Assembly (NCBI GenBank): GCA_964479465.1
Contig: CAYZMG010000048.1
Location: 1-32,328, forward strand
Direction of reading: 5' to 3'
Length of the DNA stretch: 32,328 nt
Source of the DNA: CADCTB01 sp964479465
GTDB taxonomy: Bacteria > Actinomycetota > Acidimicrobiia > Acidimicrobiales > AC-14
Shown here: piece by piece, positions 24,252 to 31,693 of the stretch
How positions within the stretch are numbered: position 1 is the stretch's first letter
Layout of the letters: each line of letters opens with the position of its first letter
Position numbers and translations under genes: made by a program
The notes under the pieces: model-generated
Databases searched by the model: none
Told to the model about the DNA's origin: nothing
Seen by the model: the letters and a program-made list of their open reading frames with translations, nothing else

Positions 24252-26779
24252 TGGTCAACGCCGTCCTCAAAGGCCTGTTCGCCCACAAGCTCCGCCTGTT
24301 CCTGACCGCCATCGCCGTCGTGCTCGGCGTGGCCTTCGTCGCCGGCACCTTCGTGCTCACCGACACGATCAACAAGACCTTCAACACTCTCTTCACCGAG
24401 ATCTCCGCCGGCACCGACATCACTGTGCGATCGGAGTCGGGCTTCGGCGACGACGCCAACTTCGACGTCTCCCGCAACACGATCCCGGCGTCGCTGCTCG
24501 CCGCCGTGCGGGCCGTACCCGGCGTGGCTGCGGCCGACGGCACGGTCCGCGGCTACGCCCAGTTCGACGACGAGCAGGGCAAGGCGGTCAGCACCACCGG
24601 CGCGCCGACCCTCGGCTTCAACTGGACCGAGCCGGGGCTCTCACCCTTGACGCTGCGATCGGGGCGGGAGCCTCAGCGCGACGGTGAAGTCGTCGTCGAT
24701 GCCGTCACTGCCCGGGAGCACGACTTCGCCCTTGGCGACCGCATAAGGATCCTGTTCCGCGGCCCGACCGGGGAGTTCACCGTCGTCGGCATCACCGGCT
24801 TCGGCGAGGCCGACAACCTGGCCGGCGCCACCCTGGCCATCTTCGAGGAGACGACCGCCCAGCGGGTCTTCGGCAAGGTCGGTCGCTTCGACAGCATCGA
24901 GGCAAAAGCGACCGAGGGCGTCTCGACGGTCGAACTGCGCGACCGGATCGTCACCGTCGTGCCCCAAGGCGTTGAGGTCATCACCAGCAAGCAGGTGGCC
25001 GACGAGAGCGCCAAGGCGGTCAGCCAGGCGCTCGGGTTCCTGAACACCGCGCTCCTCGTTTTCGGCGGGATCGCCCTGTTCGTCGGCGGGTTCATCATCC
25101 TGAACACGTTCTCGATCCTGGTGGCCCAGCGCACGCGGGAGCTGGCGCTGCTCAGGGCCCTGGGCGCCAGCCGGCGGCAGGTGATGGCGTCGGTCATCGC
25201 CGAGGCGTTCGCCGTCGGGGCGTTCGCGTCGGTGGTCGGCATCGGCCTCGGCGTGCTGGTCGCCATCGGGCTCCAGAGCCTGCTCAAGTCCTTCGGCATC
25301 GATCTGCCGGCGTCCGGCGTGGTCCTCAAACCCCGGACCTTCATCGCCGCGATCATCGTGGGCGTCGGCGTGACGGTGCTCTCGTCGATCTCGCCGGCCC
25401 GGCGGGCGTCGCGCATCGCCCCGATGGCCGCCCTGCGCGGTGGCGCCGAGGACCACGGCGGCTCACTCCGCCGGCGGTCAGTCGCCGGCGGGGTGGTGAC
25501 CTTCGTGGGCGGCGGCGTCCTCCTGTACGGGCTGTTCGGCGCCGGCATCTCCCTGGTCGGCGTCGGCGCCGCGTTGGTGTTCATCGGCGTCGCCCTCCTG
25601 AGCCCGCTGGCGGCCATTCCCATGGCGCGGGTCATCGGCGCCCCGTTCCCCCGCATCGCCGGCATGTCGGGCAAGCTCGGTCGCCAGAACGCCATGCGCA
25701 ATCCCCGGCGCACGGCGGCCACGTCGGCCGCCCTCATGGTCGGGTTGGGACTGGTGGCCTGCGTGAGCGTGCTGGCGGCGTCGATCAAGGCCTCGGCGGC
25801 GGAGATCGTCGACGACTATCTGGCCGCCGATTACATCATCAGCACGGCCAGCTTCCTGCCCAACATCAGCACCGACCTGGCACCTCGCCTGGGTCGGGAG
25901 CCCGAGGTGGCCGCGGTGTCAGGCCTGCAGACCGGTCAGTGGCGCTCGAACGGCCAGGGCCGGTCGCTGTACGGAGCCGACCCGGCGACCGTGGGCCAGG
26001 TGCTCAAGTTCGAGGTGACCGCCGGCGACGCCGGCGCGCTGTCCCGGGGGGAGATCCTCGTCGGAGAGGAGGAACTGGAGGACAAGGGCCTGGAGATCGG
26101 AGGAATGCTTCCGATGACGTTCGCCCAGACGGGCGACACCCAGTTGCGCATCGGCGGAACGTTCGCCAAGAACCAGCTGCTCGGGAACTACTTGGTGTCG
26201 ACGGCCACCTTCGATACCCATTTCCCCGACCGGCTGGACTTCGTCGTGCTGGCCACCGCCCGCCCCGGTGTAACGCCGGCGGCGGCCCGAGCTGCGGTGG
26301 AGCGGGTGACGGATGAGTTCCCCAACGTCGAGGTGCGCGACCAGGCCGAGTTCAAGCAGCAGCAGGAGGATCAGGTCAACCAGATCCTCGGGCTGATCAC
26401 CGCGCTGCTCTTCCTGTCGATCATCATCGCCCTCTTCGGGATCGTGAACACCCTGGCCCTGTCGATCTTCGAGCGGACCCGTGAGCTGGGCCTGCTCCGC
26501 GCCGTGGGGATGTCACGCCGGCAGGTGCGGTCGATGATCCGCGGCGAGTCGGTGATCATCGCGGTCATGGGCGCCGTCCTCGGCCTCGCCGTCGGGGTCC
26601 TCTTCGGCTTCGCCGTCGTGAACGCCCTCTCCGATGAGGGCATCGGCTCCGTCGTCATCCCCTACGGCCAGCTCCTGACCTACGTGATCCTCGCCGGCGT
26701 GGCCGGCGTCATCGCCGCCGTCTTCCCCGCCCGCCGGGCCGCCCGCCTCGACGTCCTGGCGGCCATTTCGTACGAGTGA
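24251..26779 (+). CDS. FtsX/MacB-fold ABC permease with two FtsX domains
   Basis: The 842-residue product starts with a signal-anchor helix (LFLTAIAVVLGVAFVAGTFV), then an extracytoplasmic MacB-PCD-like domain. A first FtsX core follows at about residues 258-395 (FIILNTFSILVAQRTRELAL, LLRALGASRRQVMASV). A second half opens with GRQNAMRNPRRTAATSAALM, has its own external domain and ends in another FtsX core (GIVNTLALSIFERTRELGLL, RAVGMSRRQVRSMIRGES) with RRAARLDVLAAISYE at the end. This two-FtsX arrangement is common in Actinomycetota and works with a LolD-like ATPase, probably moving lipids or lipoproteins at the envelope or releasing peptides. It is the last gene of the four-gene operon, followed 12 bp later by a strong hairpin. 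Confidence 0.93.
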
Positions 26780-26791
26780 GGTTCCGAGACC

Positions 26792-26841
26792 GAACTGGTG
26801 ACACTTCTGGGGGCCCCGACCCCCGATCGTGTCACCAGTTC
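26792..26841. terminator. Large bidirectional hairpin between convergent operons
   Basis: GAACTGGTGACAC (26792-26804) and GTGTCACCAGTTC (26829-26841) form a perfect 13-bp stem. Its loop holds a second small stem, GGGGG against CCCCC. It lies 12 bp beyond the FtsX gene stop, and its right arm overlaps the stop codon of the Rieske gene on the other strand. It would serve both directions. No T-run is present. Confidence 0.7.
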
Positions 26842-27541
26842 AGAATTGGATGAGTACTTCGTAGATGCGGGTCTCGGCAGGCTTGGTGTCCCAGGGGCGG
26901 GCGTACTTGCAGGTGACGGTCGACCGGCCCTCACCGCGCGCTGCGATGCGCACGACGTGCGCCGGCTTCTCGCCGCTCTGGAAGCGCTCCTCGACCACGG
27001 CCAGGAGTGGGCCGGCGGTCTCCACCCGCCAGGCGAAACCCGGTCGGGGCGTGGTGGGCAGGCGGAGGCCGAAGGTGGTGCCGGGGGCGACCTTCAGCGT
27101 CTTGGTGGGGTGCATCCCGCCCGCCGGCACGGGGTTGGCCTGGGGAGGCGGCGCCGGCGGACGCTCGAGCGCTGGGTCGTACGACGCCGGCGGGGGAAGC
27201 GGGTCGGCGCCGACCCAGATCCAGCCGTCGTCGCGCTCCTCGACCGGGTAGACCGGCAGGTAGCCGGGCCTGCTGCGCCATAGCTCGGAGGGGTCGACCT
27301 CGCCGGCGGGATAGACGTTCGCGCCCGTCTCGGTGTCGTAGCAGTAGCCGTGCAGCGTGCACTGCACCACGCCCTCGACGAACGTGGCTCGCCCGAAATC
27401 GGTGCGTTGGTGCGGGCAGCTGGACGAGAAGGCGACGACCCTGCCGTCAGCGAGCCGGCCCAGCATCACGCTGGCGCCGGCGACGGCGACCCGCCGAAAC
27501 GAGTCGGTAGTCAACGAGGCGCTGTCAAGGACCCTCTCCAC
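26840..27541 (-). CDS. Rieske [2Fe-2S] protein fused to a chagasin-like domain
   Basis: Residues 1-120 form a Rieske domain. SSCPHQRTDFG contains Cys42 and His44, and VQCTLHGYCYD contains Cys61 and His64: the CxH-x16-CxxH cluster ligands of ferredoxin-like Rieske proteins. A Pro-rich linker (115-142) leads to a C-terminal domain of about 90 residues (KTLKVAPGTTFGLRLPTTPR, PGFAWRVE, RGEGRSTVTCKYARPWD) whose loop motifs, PTTPRPGFAW, GEGRST and RPWD, resemble those of chagasin/I42 protease-inhibitor Ig folds. No signal peptide, TM or catalytic oxygenase domain is present. It may be an electron carrier to an oxygenase, with an Ig-like adaptor. GTG at 27541 is chosen for the -10 box 8 nt upstream; in-frame extension to 27772 is shadow. 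The chagasin assignment is by motif only. Confidence 0.8.
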   Translation of the reverse strand: MERVLDSASLTTDSFRRVAVAGASVMLGRLADGRVVAFSSSCPHQRTDFGRATFVEGVVQCTLHGYCYDTETGANVYPAGEVDPSELWRSRPGYLPVYPVEERDDGWIWVGADPLPPPASYDPALERPPAPPPQANPVPAGGMHPTKTLKVAPGTTFGLRLPTTPRPGFAWRVETAGPLLAVVEERFQSGEKPAHVVRIAARGEGRSTVTCKYARPWDTKPAETRIYEVLIQF

Positions 27542-27549
27542 GTGCCGCC

Positions 27550-27555
27550 AGCGTA
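27550..27555 (-). promoter_or_regulatory. -10 box (TACGCT) of the Rieske gene, leaderless arrangement
   Basis: On the minus strand TACGCT is followed by 8 nt (GGCGGCAC) and the GTG at 27541. It is the same hexamer as at the coiled-coil gene. No Shine-Dalgarno is visible. Confidence 0.45.
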
Positions 27556-27575
27556 GGCGCCCCCGCCGTTCCGGC

Positions 27576-27608
27576 TGCACTTGACCACCGCATTCGCGGG
27601 TAAGTGCA
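27576..27608. terminator. Hairpin between the VOC gene and the Rieske gene
   Basis: TGCACTT (27576-27582) and AAGTGCA (27602-27608) form a 7-bp stem around a 19-nt loop with a weaker inner ACC/GGT pairing. It begins 14 bp after the VOC stop on the minus strand. It probably ends VOC transcription before the Rieske promoter; no T-run is present. Confidence 0.4.
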
Positions 27609-27621
27609 ACAAGTTCGGGAG

Positions 27622-28146
27622 CTACCCGACCGGGATGGACACCCCCACGCCGCCACGGGTCTCCGCGCCGTAGCGGGCGATCTCGCCGTCGAGGTCCAGG
27701 GGCCGGGGCCGGGCCAGGGTGGCCGTCTCTGCCCGCATCTCGTCGGTGATGAGGTCGGCCGGAAGGATCCACGACACCTCGAACTCGATGCCATCGGGGT
27801 CTTTGGCGTACAGCGCCTTGGTGGTGATGTGGTCGGAAGCGCCGGTGAGCGCGCCCCGGTCGGTCAGCAGGCCCCGGATGCGGGCCATCTCGGCCAGCGT
27901 GTCGACCTCCCAGGCCAGGTGGTACAGGCCCACGGTCGACCGACCCGCCTGCGAGGGGCCGGCGCCGTCGCCGATCTGGAACGTGCCGAGGTCGTGGTCG
28001 TTGGTGGAGCCGGGCGCTTGGAAGAAGGCGGCCTGGCCGGGCGCCCAGATCAGGGTCTTGAAGCCGAGGACGTTCTCGTAGAACTCCCGGGTCCGCTCGA
28101 CGTCACGGACGTAGAGCACGGCGTGGTTCAGTCGGGTCACGGGCAT
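27622..28146 (-). CDS. VOC-family protein, extradiol dioxygenase/glyoxalase-like
   Basis: The 174-residue product has two beta-alpha-beta-beta-beta modules of the vicinal oxygen chelate fold: MPVTRLNHAVLYVRDVERTR then FYENVLGFK, and HLAWEVDTLAEM with YAKDPDGIEFEVSW. Metal ligands are visible as His8, His76 (LYHLAWEV) and Glu123 (IEFEVSW), the His-His-Glu triad of Fe(II) catechol 2,3-dioxygenases. Single-module length leaves substrate open (catechol ring cleavage, glyoxalase or fosfomycin-type). A clear AAGGAG lies 8 nt before the ATG, in contrast with the leaderless neighbours. Its own promoter and operator are seen at 28178-28207. The adjacent Rieske protein could in principle work in the same aromatic pathway, but this is speculative. 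Confidence 0.88.
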   Translation of the reverse strand: MPVTRLNHAVLYVRDVERTREFYENVLGFKTLIWAPGQAAFFQAPGSTNDHDLGTFQIGDGAGPSQAGRSTVGLYHLAWEVDTLAEMARIRGLLTDRGALTGASDHITTKALYAKDPDGIEFEVSWILPADLITDEMRAETATLARPRPLDLDGEIARYGAETRGGVGVSIPVG

Positions 28147-28177
28147 GGTGGCGCTCCTTCAGACGGTCACGATCTCC

Positions 28178-28207
28178 AACATACTTGAGGATTCAACTAT
28201 TCCTCAA
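28178..28207 (-). promoter_or_regulatory. VOC gene promoter with embedded operator-like palindrome
   Basis: On the minus strand TTGAGG (28207-28202), 18 bp and TATGTT (28183-28178) make a good promoter 30 bp ahead of the VOC ATG. TTGAGG and CCTCAA (28190-28185) are a 6-bp inverted repeat 11 bp apart. Overlapping it, ATACTTGA and TCAACTAT form an 8-bp inverted repeat with one mismatch and a GGAT spacer. The palindromes lie between and over the -35 and -10, as expected of a repressor site. They also overlap the DUF72 3' end and could act as its terminator. Confidence 0.55.
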
Positions 28208-28927
28208 ACGGTCAGCCAGCCAGCGGGCGTCCTCGACGGCGAAGCCGGAGTCGTCGTTGTTGAAGTAGGCGTAGACGTCGCAGCCCTCCGCCAGCCAGCT
28301 GCCGAGCCGCTCGGCCATCCAGAACAGTCCGTCGGGGCCGTAGCGCCCCTGGTAGGCGGCCCGGGTGGCATGGGGGCCGTGGAAGCGGACGTAGGTCCAG
28401 TCCGTGGTCAGCTCCCAGGGGTGCTGATCGAGCAGGTCGTGGATGCAGAGGGCGGCGCCGTGGCGGTGCAGGACTTCATAGGTCTCCTCGTGGAGCCACG
28501 ACGCCTCCCGGAGCTCGACCGCCCACCGGAGGTGCTTGGGCGCCACCGTGAGGAACTCGTCGAGGCGCTCGGCGTTGCGCTTCCACCGGGGCGGGAGCTG
28601 GACCAGGGTGGGGCCGGCGGTGGCGCCCATGCGCTCGACCCGGTCGAGGTGGTTGGGCAGCCACGTCGCCGCGTCCTTCAGCTTCATCCGGTGGGAGCCG
28701 AACTGTCCCAGCTTGAGCGCGTACACGAATCCTGCCGGCGCCTGGGCGGCCCAGCCCTCGGCTGCGGCCTCGGTTGGCAGCCGGTAGAAGCTGTTGTTGA
28801 TCTCCACGGAGTTGAACATGCCGGCGTAGTGCTCGAACCACTTCTTCGTCGGCAGGTCCCACGGGTACACCGGCCCCCGCCAGTGCTTGTAGACCCAGCC
28901 CGAACAGCCGACTCTGGCCGCGCTCAT
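28193..28927 (-). CDS. DUF72 family protein (TIM-barrel, YecE-like)
   Basis: The 244-residue product begins MSAARVGCSGWVYKHWRGP and continues FNSVEINNSFYRLPTEAAA, FVYALKLGQFGSHRMKL, PTLVQLPPRWKRNAERLDEF, RWAVELREASWL and VRFHGPHATRAAYQGRYGPD, ending CDVYAYFNNDDSGFAVEDAR. These are the conserved blocks of the DUF72/YecE family, a TIM-barrel group of unknown function related to metal-dependent sugar-phosphate or nuclease folds. ATG at 28927 overlaps the metallophosphoesterase stop (ATGA). The open frame further upstream is shadow sequence. Confidence 0.92.
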   Translation of the reverse strand: MSAARVGCSGWVYKHWRGPVYPWDLPTKKWFEHYAGMFNSVEINNSFYRLPTEAAAEGWAAQAPAGFVYALKLGQFGSHRMKLKDAATWLPNHLDRVERMGATAGPTLVQLPPRWKRNAERLDEFLTVAPKHLRWAVELREASWLHEETYEVLHRHGAALCIHDLLDQHPWELTTDWTYVRFHGPHATRAAYQGRYGPDGLFWMAERLGSWLAEGCDVYAYFNNDDSGFAVEDARWLADRLRNS

Positions 28928-30567
28928 GGCCCGATCCGGATCGGCCGCTCGATCAGGTGGGGGACGATCGGCGAGGTCGGGACGAACCACGGCGCCGCCG
29001 GCGGGTCGTCCGGCCGCAGCTCCCACTGCCGCCCCACCCGGTCGATGCCGATCGGGTAGATCGTGAGCTCGCCGCCGGCGCCGACGTGAAGCCGGAGAAA
29101 GTGCTTGAGGTCGGCGTGGTGCAGTGGGGCGTAGCCCTCGTTGCCGTGAAAGCCGAGTGTGTTGGTGACCCACAGGTAGCCCGACATCCCGACCGTCCCG
29201 CCCACCCCGCCGAGCAGGAACACCAGGGCGAGAAAGCCGATGAGCGACCCACCCGCCAGACGGGACGCGGCCATCATCACGCCGGCGATGCTGGCCAGCT
29301 GCATGGCCGAGTGCGCCAGCCCGAGCAGGAACCGGGTGGCGCCGGGAGCGGCGTGGGCGAAACGGACCATGCCGAAGAGCAGGGCCAGCATGAGGGAGAT
29401 CAGCAGGAATGCGGTCGGGCTCTCCCAGATGGCGGTACGCAGGTCGCCGACGCCGAGGTCGACGTGGCGGTCGTCGAGGTGCAGCCCCAGCATGAAGGCC
29501 AGCAGCACCTGGGTCATGCCGAACACGCCGGCCAGCGGGAGGTTATAGAGCGGGAGCAGCCACATGCGCTTGCGGAGCCGCCCCGACGTCTTTGCCGACG
29601 GATACGTCGTGGCCTTGCGGAAGCAGGTCGTGCCCTCGGTCCCCTCCATGTCCATGCGGTCGGGAAGGCCATGAGTGGGGTGCAGGAAGGCGCCGCCCCC
29701 GCCGGCGGTGATGTGCTGGCGAGGGCCCGAGCGGCCCGCTGAGCGGGGTGGAAGCCCGTCCTCCTGCTCGTAGCGGGCGTAGTGGTGCTTCCCGCTCTTG
29801 AGGAACACGACAAGCTCGCCGCCGCTCGGCCGGATGACCTCCCGCTCGAGGTAGTCGACGTCGCGGTCGGAATGTGTCTCCTTGTCACTCCGGCCGCTGA
29901 CCACCTCCTTGGCCATGCACAGGACGATGCGGTCGCCCTCCTTCATGCGGTCCCGGGCCACGCCGGCGAAGTAGTCGATCTGGGCCTCGTCGAGGTAGGA
30001 GCCGAACTGGATGTCGATGCCCCACACCCACCAGCCGGCGGGCAGAGCGAGGGCGAAGTAACTACGACGCTGGCGGGTGCGCCAGCCGCCGATCCAGCGG
30101 TCCCGGCAGAAGATGCTGGTGAAGTTGACCAGGCCGTCGTACCAGTCGTGGCTACCGGGGATGGCGAACAGCTCGGGCACAGGACCGACGGCCGGCGGGC
30201 ACGGCATGGCCGACCGGTAGGGACCGAGCAGCCGGTTCGCGTACTCCGTGTGCTTGGGGACGGGATACACCTGGTCGCCGCCCATGATGAGGATCCGGCC
30301 CCGCTCGGTGGCGACCGCCTCACCGTCCCACTCGAGCTGGAGCTCTTCCGCGGCCAGGAGGCTGGCCACGGAGTAGGTGGAGTTCCAACCGTCGCCCAGG
30401 TCGGCGACGTAGTCGAGCCACAGCTCCGGCGCATCCGAGCGGTCGAAGGCCTCGGCCGGCTGGTGGGACTGCAGCTCGCGGTTGTCGGCGTAGGAGCTGA
30501 ACACGCCGGAAACCACGACCCGCGCCGCGGTGTCGACCAGTTGGTGCGGATCGAGCCAGCGCACCAT
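28924..30567 (-). CDS. Metallophosphoesterase with C-terminal membrane domain
   Basis: The N-terminal half (about residues 1-310) resembles calcineurin-type phosphoesterases: YVADLGDGWNSTYSVA, ILIMGGDQVYPVP, IPGSHDWYDGLVNF and FLKSGKHHYARYEQ. The expected GNHD motif reads GSHD, so the usual metal-binding Asn is Ser, and the GD expected before the last His block is replaced by SG; activity may be altered. The second half has four to five TM segments (about residues 345-460) and a soluble end rich in basic residues. This domain order occurs in an actinobacterial family of unknown substrate. ATG at 30567 is the first standard start, but the family-like sequence seems to begin further upstream; CTG at 30648, overlapping the upstream TGA, would add 27 residues in frame. 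The stop overlaps DUF72. Confidence 0.8.
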   Translation of the reverse strand: MVRWLDPHQLVDTAARVVVSGVFSSYADNRELQSHQPAEAFDRSDAPELWLDYVADLGDGWNSTYSVASLLAAEELQLEWDGEAVATERGRILIMGGDQVYPVPKHTEYANRLLGPYRSAMPCPPAVGPVPELFAIPGSHDWYDGLVNFTSIFCRDRWIGGWRTRQRRSYFALALPAGWWVWGIDIQFGSYLDEAQIDYFAGVARDRMKEGDRIVLCMAKEVVSGRSDKETHSDRDVDYLEREVIRPSGGELVVFLKSGKHHYARYEQEDGLPPRSAGRSGPRQHITAGGGGAFLHPTHGLPDRMDMEGTEGTTCFRKATTYPSAKTSGRLRKRMWLLPLYNLPLAGVFGMTQVLLAFMLGLHLDDRHVDLGVGDLRTAIWESPTAFLLISLMLALLFGMVRFAHAAPGATRFLLGLAHSAMQLASIAGVMMAASRLAGGSLIGFLALVFLLGGVGGTVGMSGYLWVTNTLGFHGNEGYAPLHHADLKHFLRLHVGAGGELTIYPIGIDRVGRQWELRPDDPPAAPWFVPTSPIVPHLIERPIRIGP

Positions 30568-30644
30568 GGGCCGGCGGGTGAAGCCGAGCGACGCCGGATC
30601 GTCCGACGCCGGCCGCTCGGGAGAGGGAGGACGACGATCCTCGG

Positions 30645-31490
30645 TCAGTCGCCGGCCTCGAGCTCGTCGAGGAAGCGGTCGGCGTCCTCGGGGCTGCGGC
30701 CCTCGGCCACCAGCCGGTCACGGAGGAACGACCGCAGCTCGGCCTCGGTGGGCTCCCGGTCGCCAAAGCGCTCCTCGACGGCGGCCATGACCTCGGTGAG
30801 CTCCTTCTCGAACGCCTCCATGTTGTCGTCGTCGTGGTCGTGGTCGTGGGCCTCTCCCTCGACCGTCGCCAAGCCCAGCAGGCGCCCGTCGGAGGTGGTG
30901 ACCAGGCGGGAGCCGCCCCCCGCCTCGGCCAGGGCGGCCGCCGTCACGCTGGGGCGCACCGTGGTGGGGACGGGGTCCATGACGTCGAGGACGGCAGCGT
31001 CGCCGGCGAGGCCGGGCAGCGCCTCTGCGTCGATCTCGCCGACGACGAGGCCGTCGCCGGCGACGATGATCACCGATTCAGCATCGCCGATGGCGGCCCG
31101 GGCGTCGGCGACGGTGGCGCCGGCGTCGCAGGTGGGGACCTCGGACAGCTCGCCACCCAGGAACGGCCCGTCCGCCCCTTCCACCGGGAGCCCGTAGGCC
31201 ATCCAGTCCGATTTGCCGTCCACGAAGTCGTACACCTCGGTGAACCCGTAGAGATCGAGCAGGCACGCTGCCCGGGGACTCAGGTCTCAGGCGGTGTCGA
31301 AGCAGTAGACGACGACCGGACGGGTGCGATCGAGTTCCTCGGCGCGCTCACGGGTCAGCTCCCATGCCGGTATGTGCACAGCGCCGGGCAGGTGGGCGGC
31401 CTGGTACTGGCGGCGCTCGAGCACCTCGACCAGCTGCGCTCCTTCGTCGGCCAGCCGTCGCACATCGTCCCTGCTCGCGTACTTGAACAT
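30645..31490 (-). CDS. Rhodanese-CBS fusion with in-frame TGA at codon 68 (possible selenoprotein)
   Basis: Two open segments in one frame are separated by TGA at 31289-31287. Read through, the 281-residue protein has a rhodanese domain (RLADEGAQLVEVLERRQYQA, HLPGAVHIPAWEL, PVVVYCFDTA-x-DLSPRAA, YGFTEVYDFVDGKSDWMAYG, LPVEG), then a CBS-like pair (VPTCDAGATVADARAAIG, VMDPVPTTVRPSVTAAAL), a HDHDHDDD stretch and a charged helical tail. Cys63 is the rhodanese nucleophile. The TGA replaces the residue that I recall as Cys in this family (QCDLSPRA). A 25-nt hairpin follows the TGA (31257-31281). ATG 31490 precedes the domain. Alternatives are a nonsense mutation, or a C-to-A sequence error (TGC to TGA). 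Annotated as two pieces it would be 31287-31490 and 30645-31235. Confidence 0.75.
31257..31281 (-). promoter_or_regulatory. Candidate SECIS-like hairpin downstream of the rhodanese TGA
   Basis: Starting 6 nt after the TGA the mRNA can form GAG/CUC, a 5' bulge UCCC, then CGGGCA/UGCCUG closing a GCG loop. The apical loop is 18 nt from the UGA, the upper stem has 6 pairs (one G-U) and the loop starts with G. These fit the loose bacterial SECIS pattern (short distance, bulged U, G in the loop), but hairpins are common in DNA this GC-rich. Confidence 0.3.
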
Positions 31491-31605
31491 CCCTCGGCTG
31501 TACCCGAAACCGGCGGTCCGGAAATTTCTCGGAGATCTGGTTTGGGACGTTCTCCGGCGGGTAGTAGCTGTTTGCGCCGCAGCGCGGTGTGAACAACCCC
31601 CTCCC

Positions 31606-31650
31606 GGGCAGGGACCTCCGCCAGTCGAGGTCCCTGCCCGCCCCCTTTTT
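31606..31650 (+). terminator. Rho-independent terminator 1
   Basis: GGGCAGGGACCTC (31606-31618) and GAGGTCCCTGCCC (31627-31639) make a perfect 13-bp stem with an 8-nt loop, followed by GCCCCC and TTTTT (31646-31650). The T-run sets the plus strand. Confidence 0.85.
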
Positions 31651-31651
31651 C

Positions 31652-31681
31652 TGCCGGACCCCACACGGGTCCGGCATTTTT
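31652..31681 (+). terminator. Rho-independent terminator 2
   Basis: TGCCGGACCC (31652-31661) and GGGTCCGGCA (31667-31676) make a perfect 10-bp stem with a CACAC loop, followed directly by TTTTT (31677-31681). It begins one base after the T-run of the first terminator. Confidence 0.88.
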
Positions 31682-31693
31682 CGTTCCCGGGTC

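Larger units (their letters stand above)
31577..31681 (+). ncRNA. Candidate small RNA ended by tandem terminators
   Basis: Two intrinsic terminators on the plus strand have no protein gene upstream on that strand. TTGGGA (31542-31547), 17 bp and TAGCTG (31565-31570) form a possible promoter, predicting a start near 31577 and RNAs of about 75 and 105 nt. GCGC-CGCA-GCGC gives a short 5' hairpin, followed by a single-stranded AACAACCCCC stretch. It does not match any RNA family I know. It could also be an attenuated leader of the MMPL gene. Confidence 0.35.

Noticed and set aside
27779..28081. Plus-strand frames opposite the VOC gene as an overlapping gene
   Set aside because: No start context and no family pattern; the minus-strand VOC motifs and its promoter explain the region.
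28193..29173. Upstream extension of DUF72 to 29173
   Set aside because: It would overlap the metallophosphoesterase by 250 bp, and the extra residues are Arg/Pro-rich shadow sequence; the ATGA-coupled start at 28927 fits the family.
30645..31490. Reassignment of UGA to Trp or Gly as explanation for the rhodanese TGA
   Set aside because: UGA is used as the real stop in many overlapping gene pairs in this window (ccmC, ccmD, vapB, both ABC pairs, SRAP), so the standard code applies.
31577..31681. The actinobacterial 6C RNA
   Set aside because: 6C has two stem-loops with six-cytosine loops. Here the C-runs are outside the loops and only terminator-type hairpins are present.
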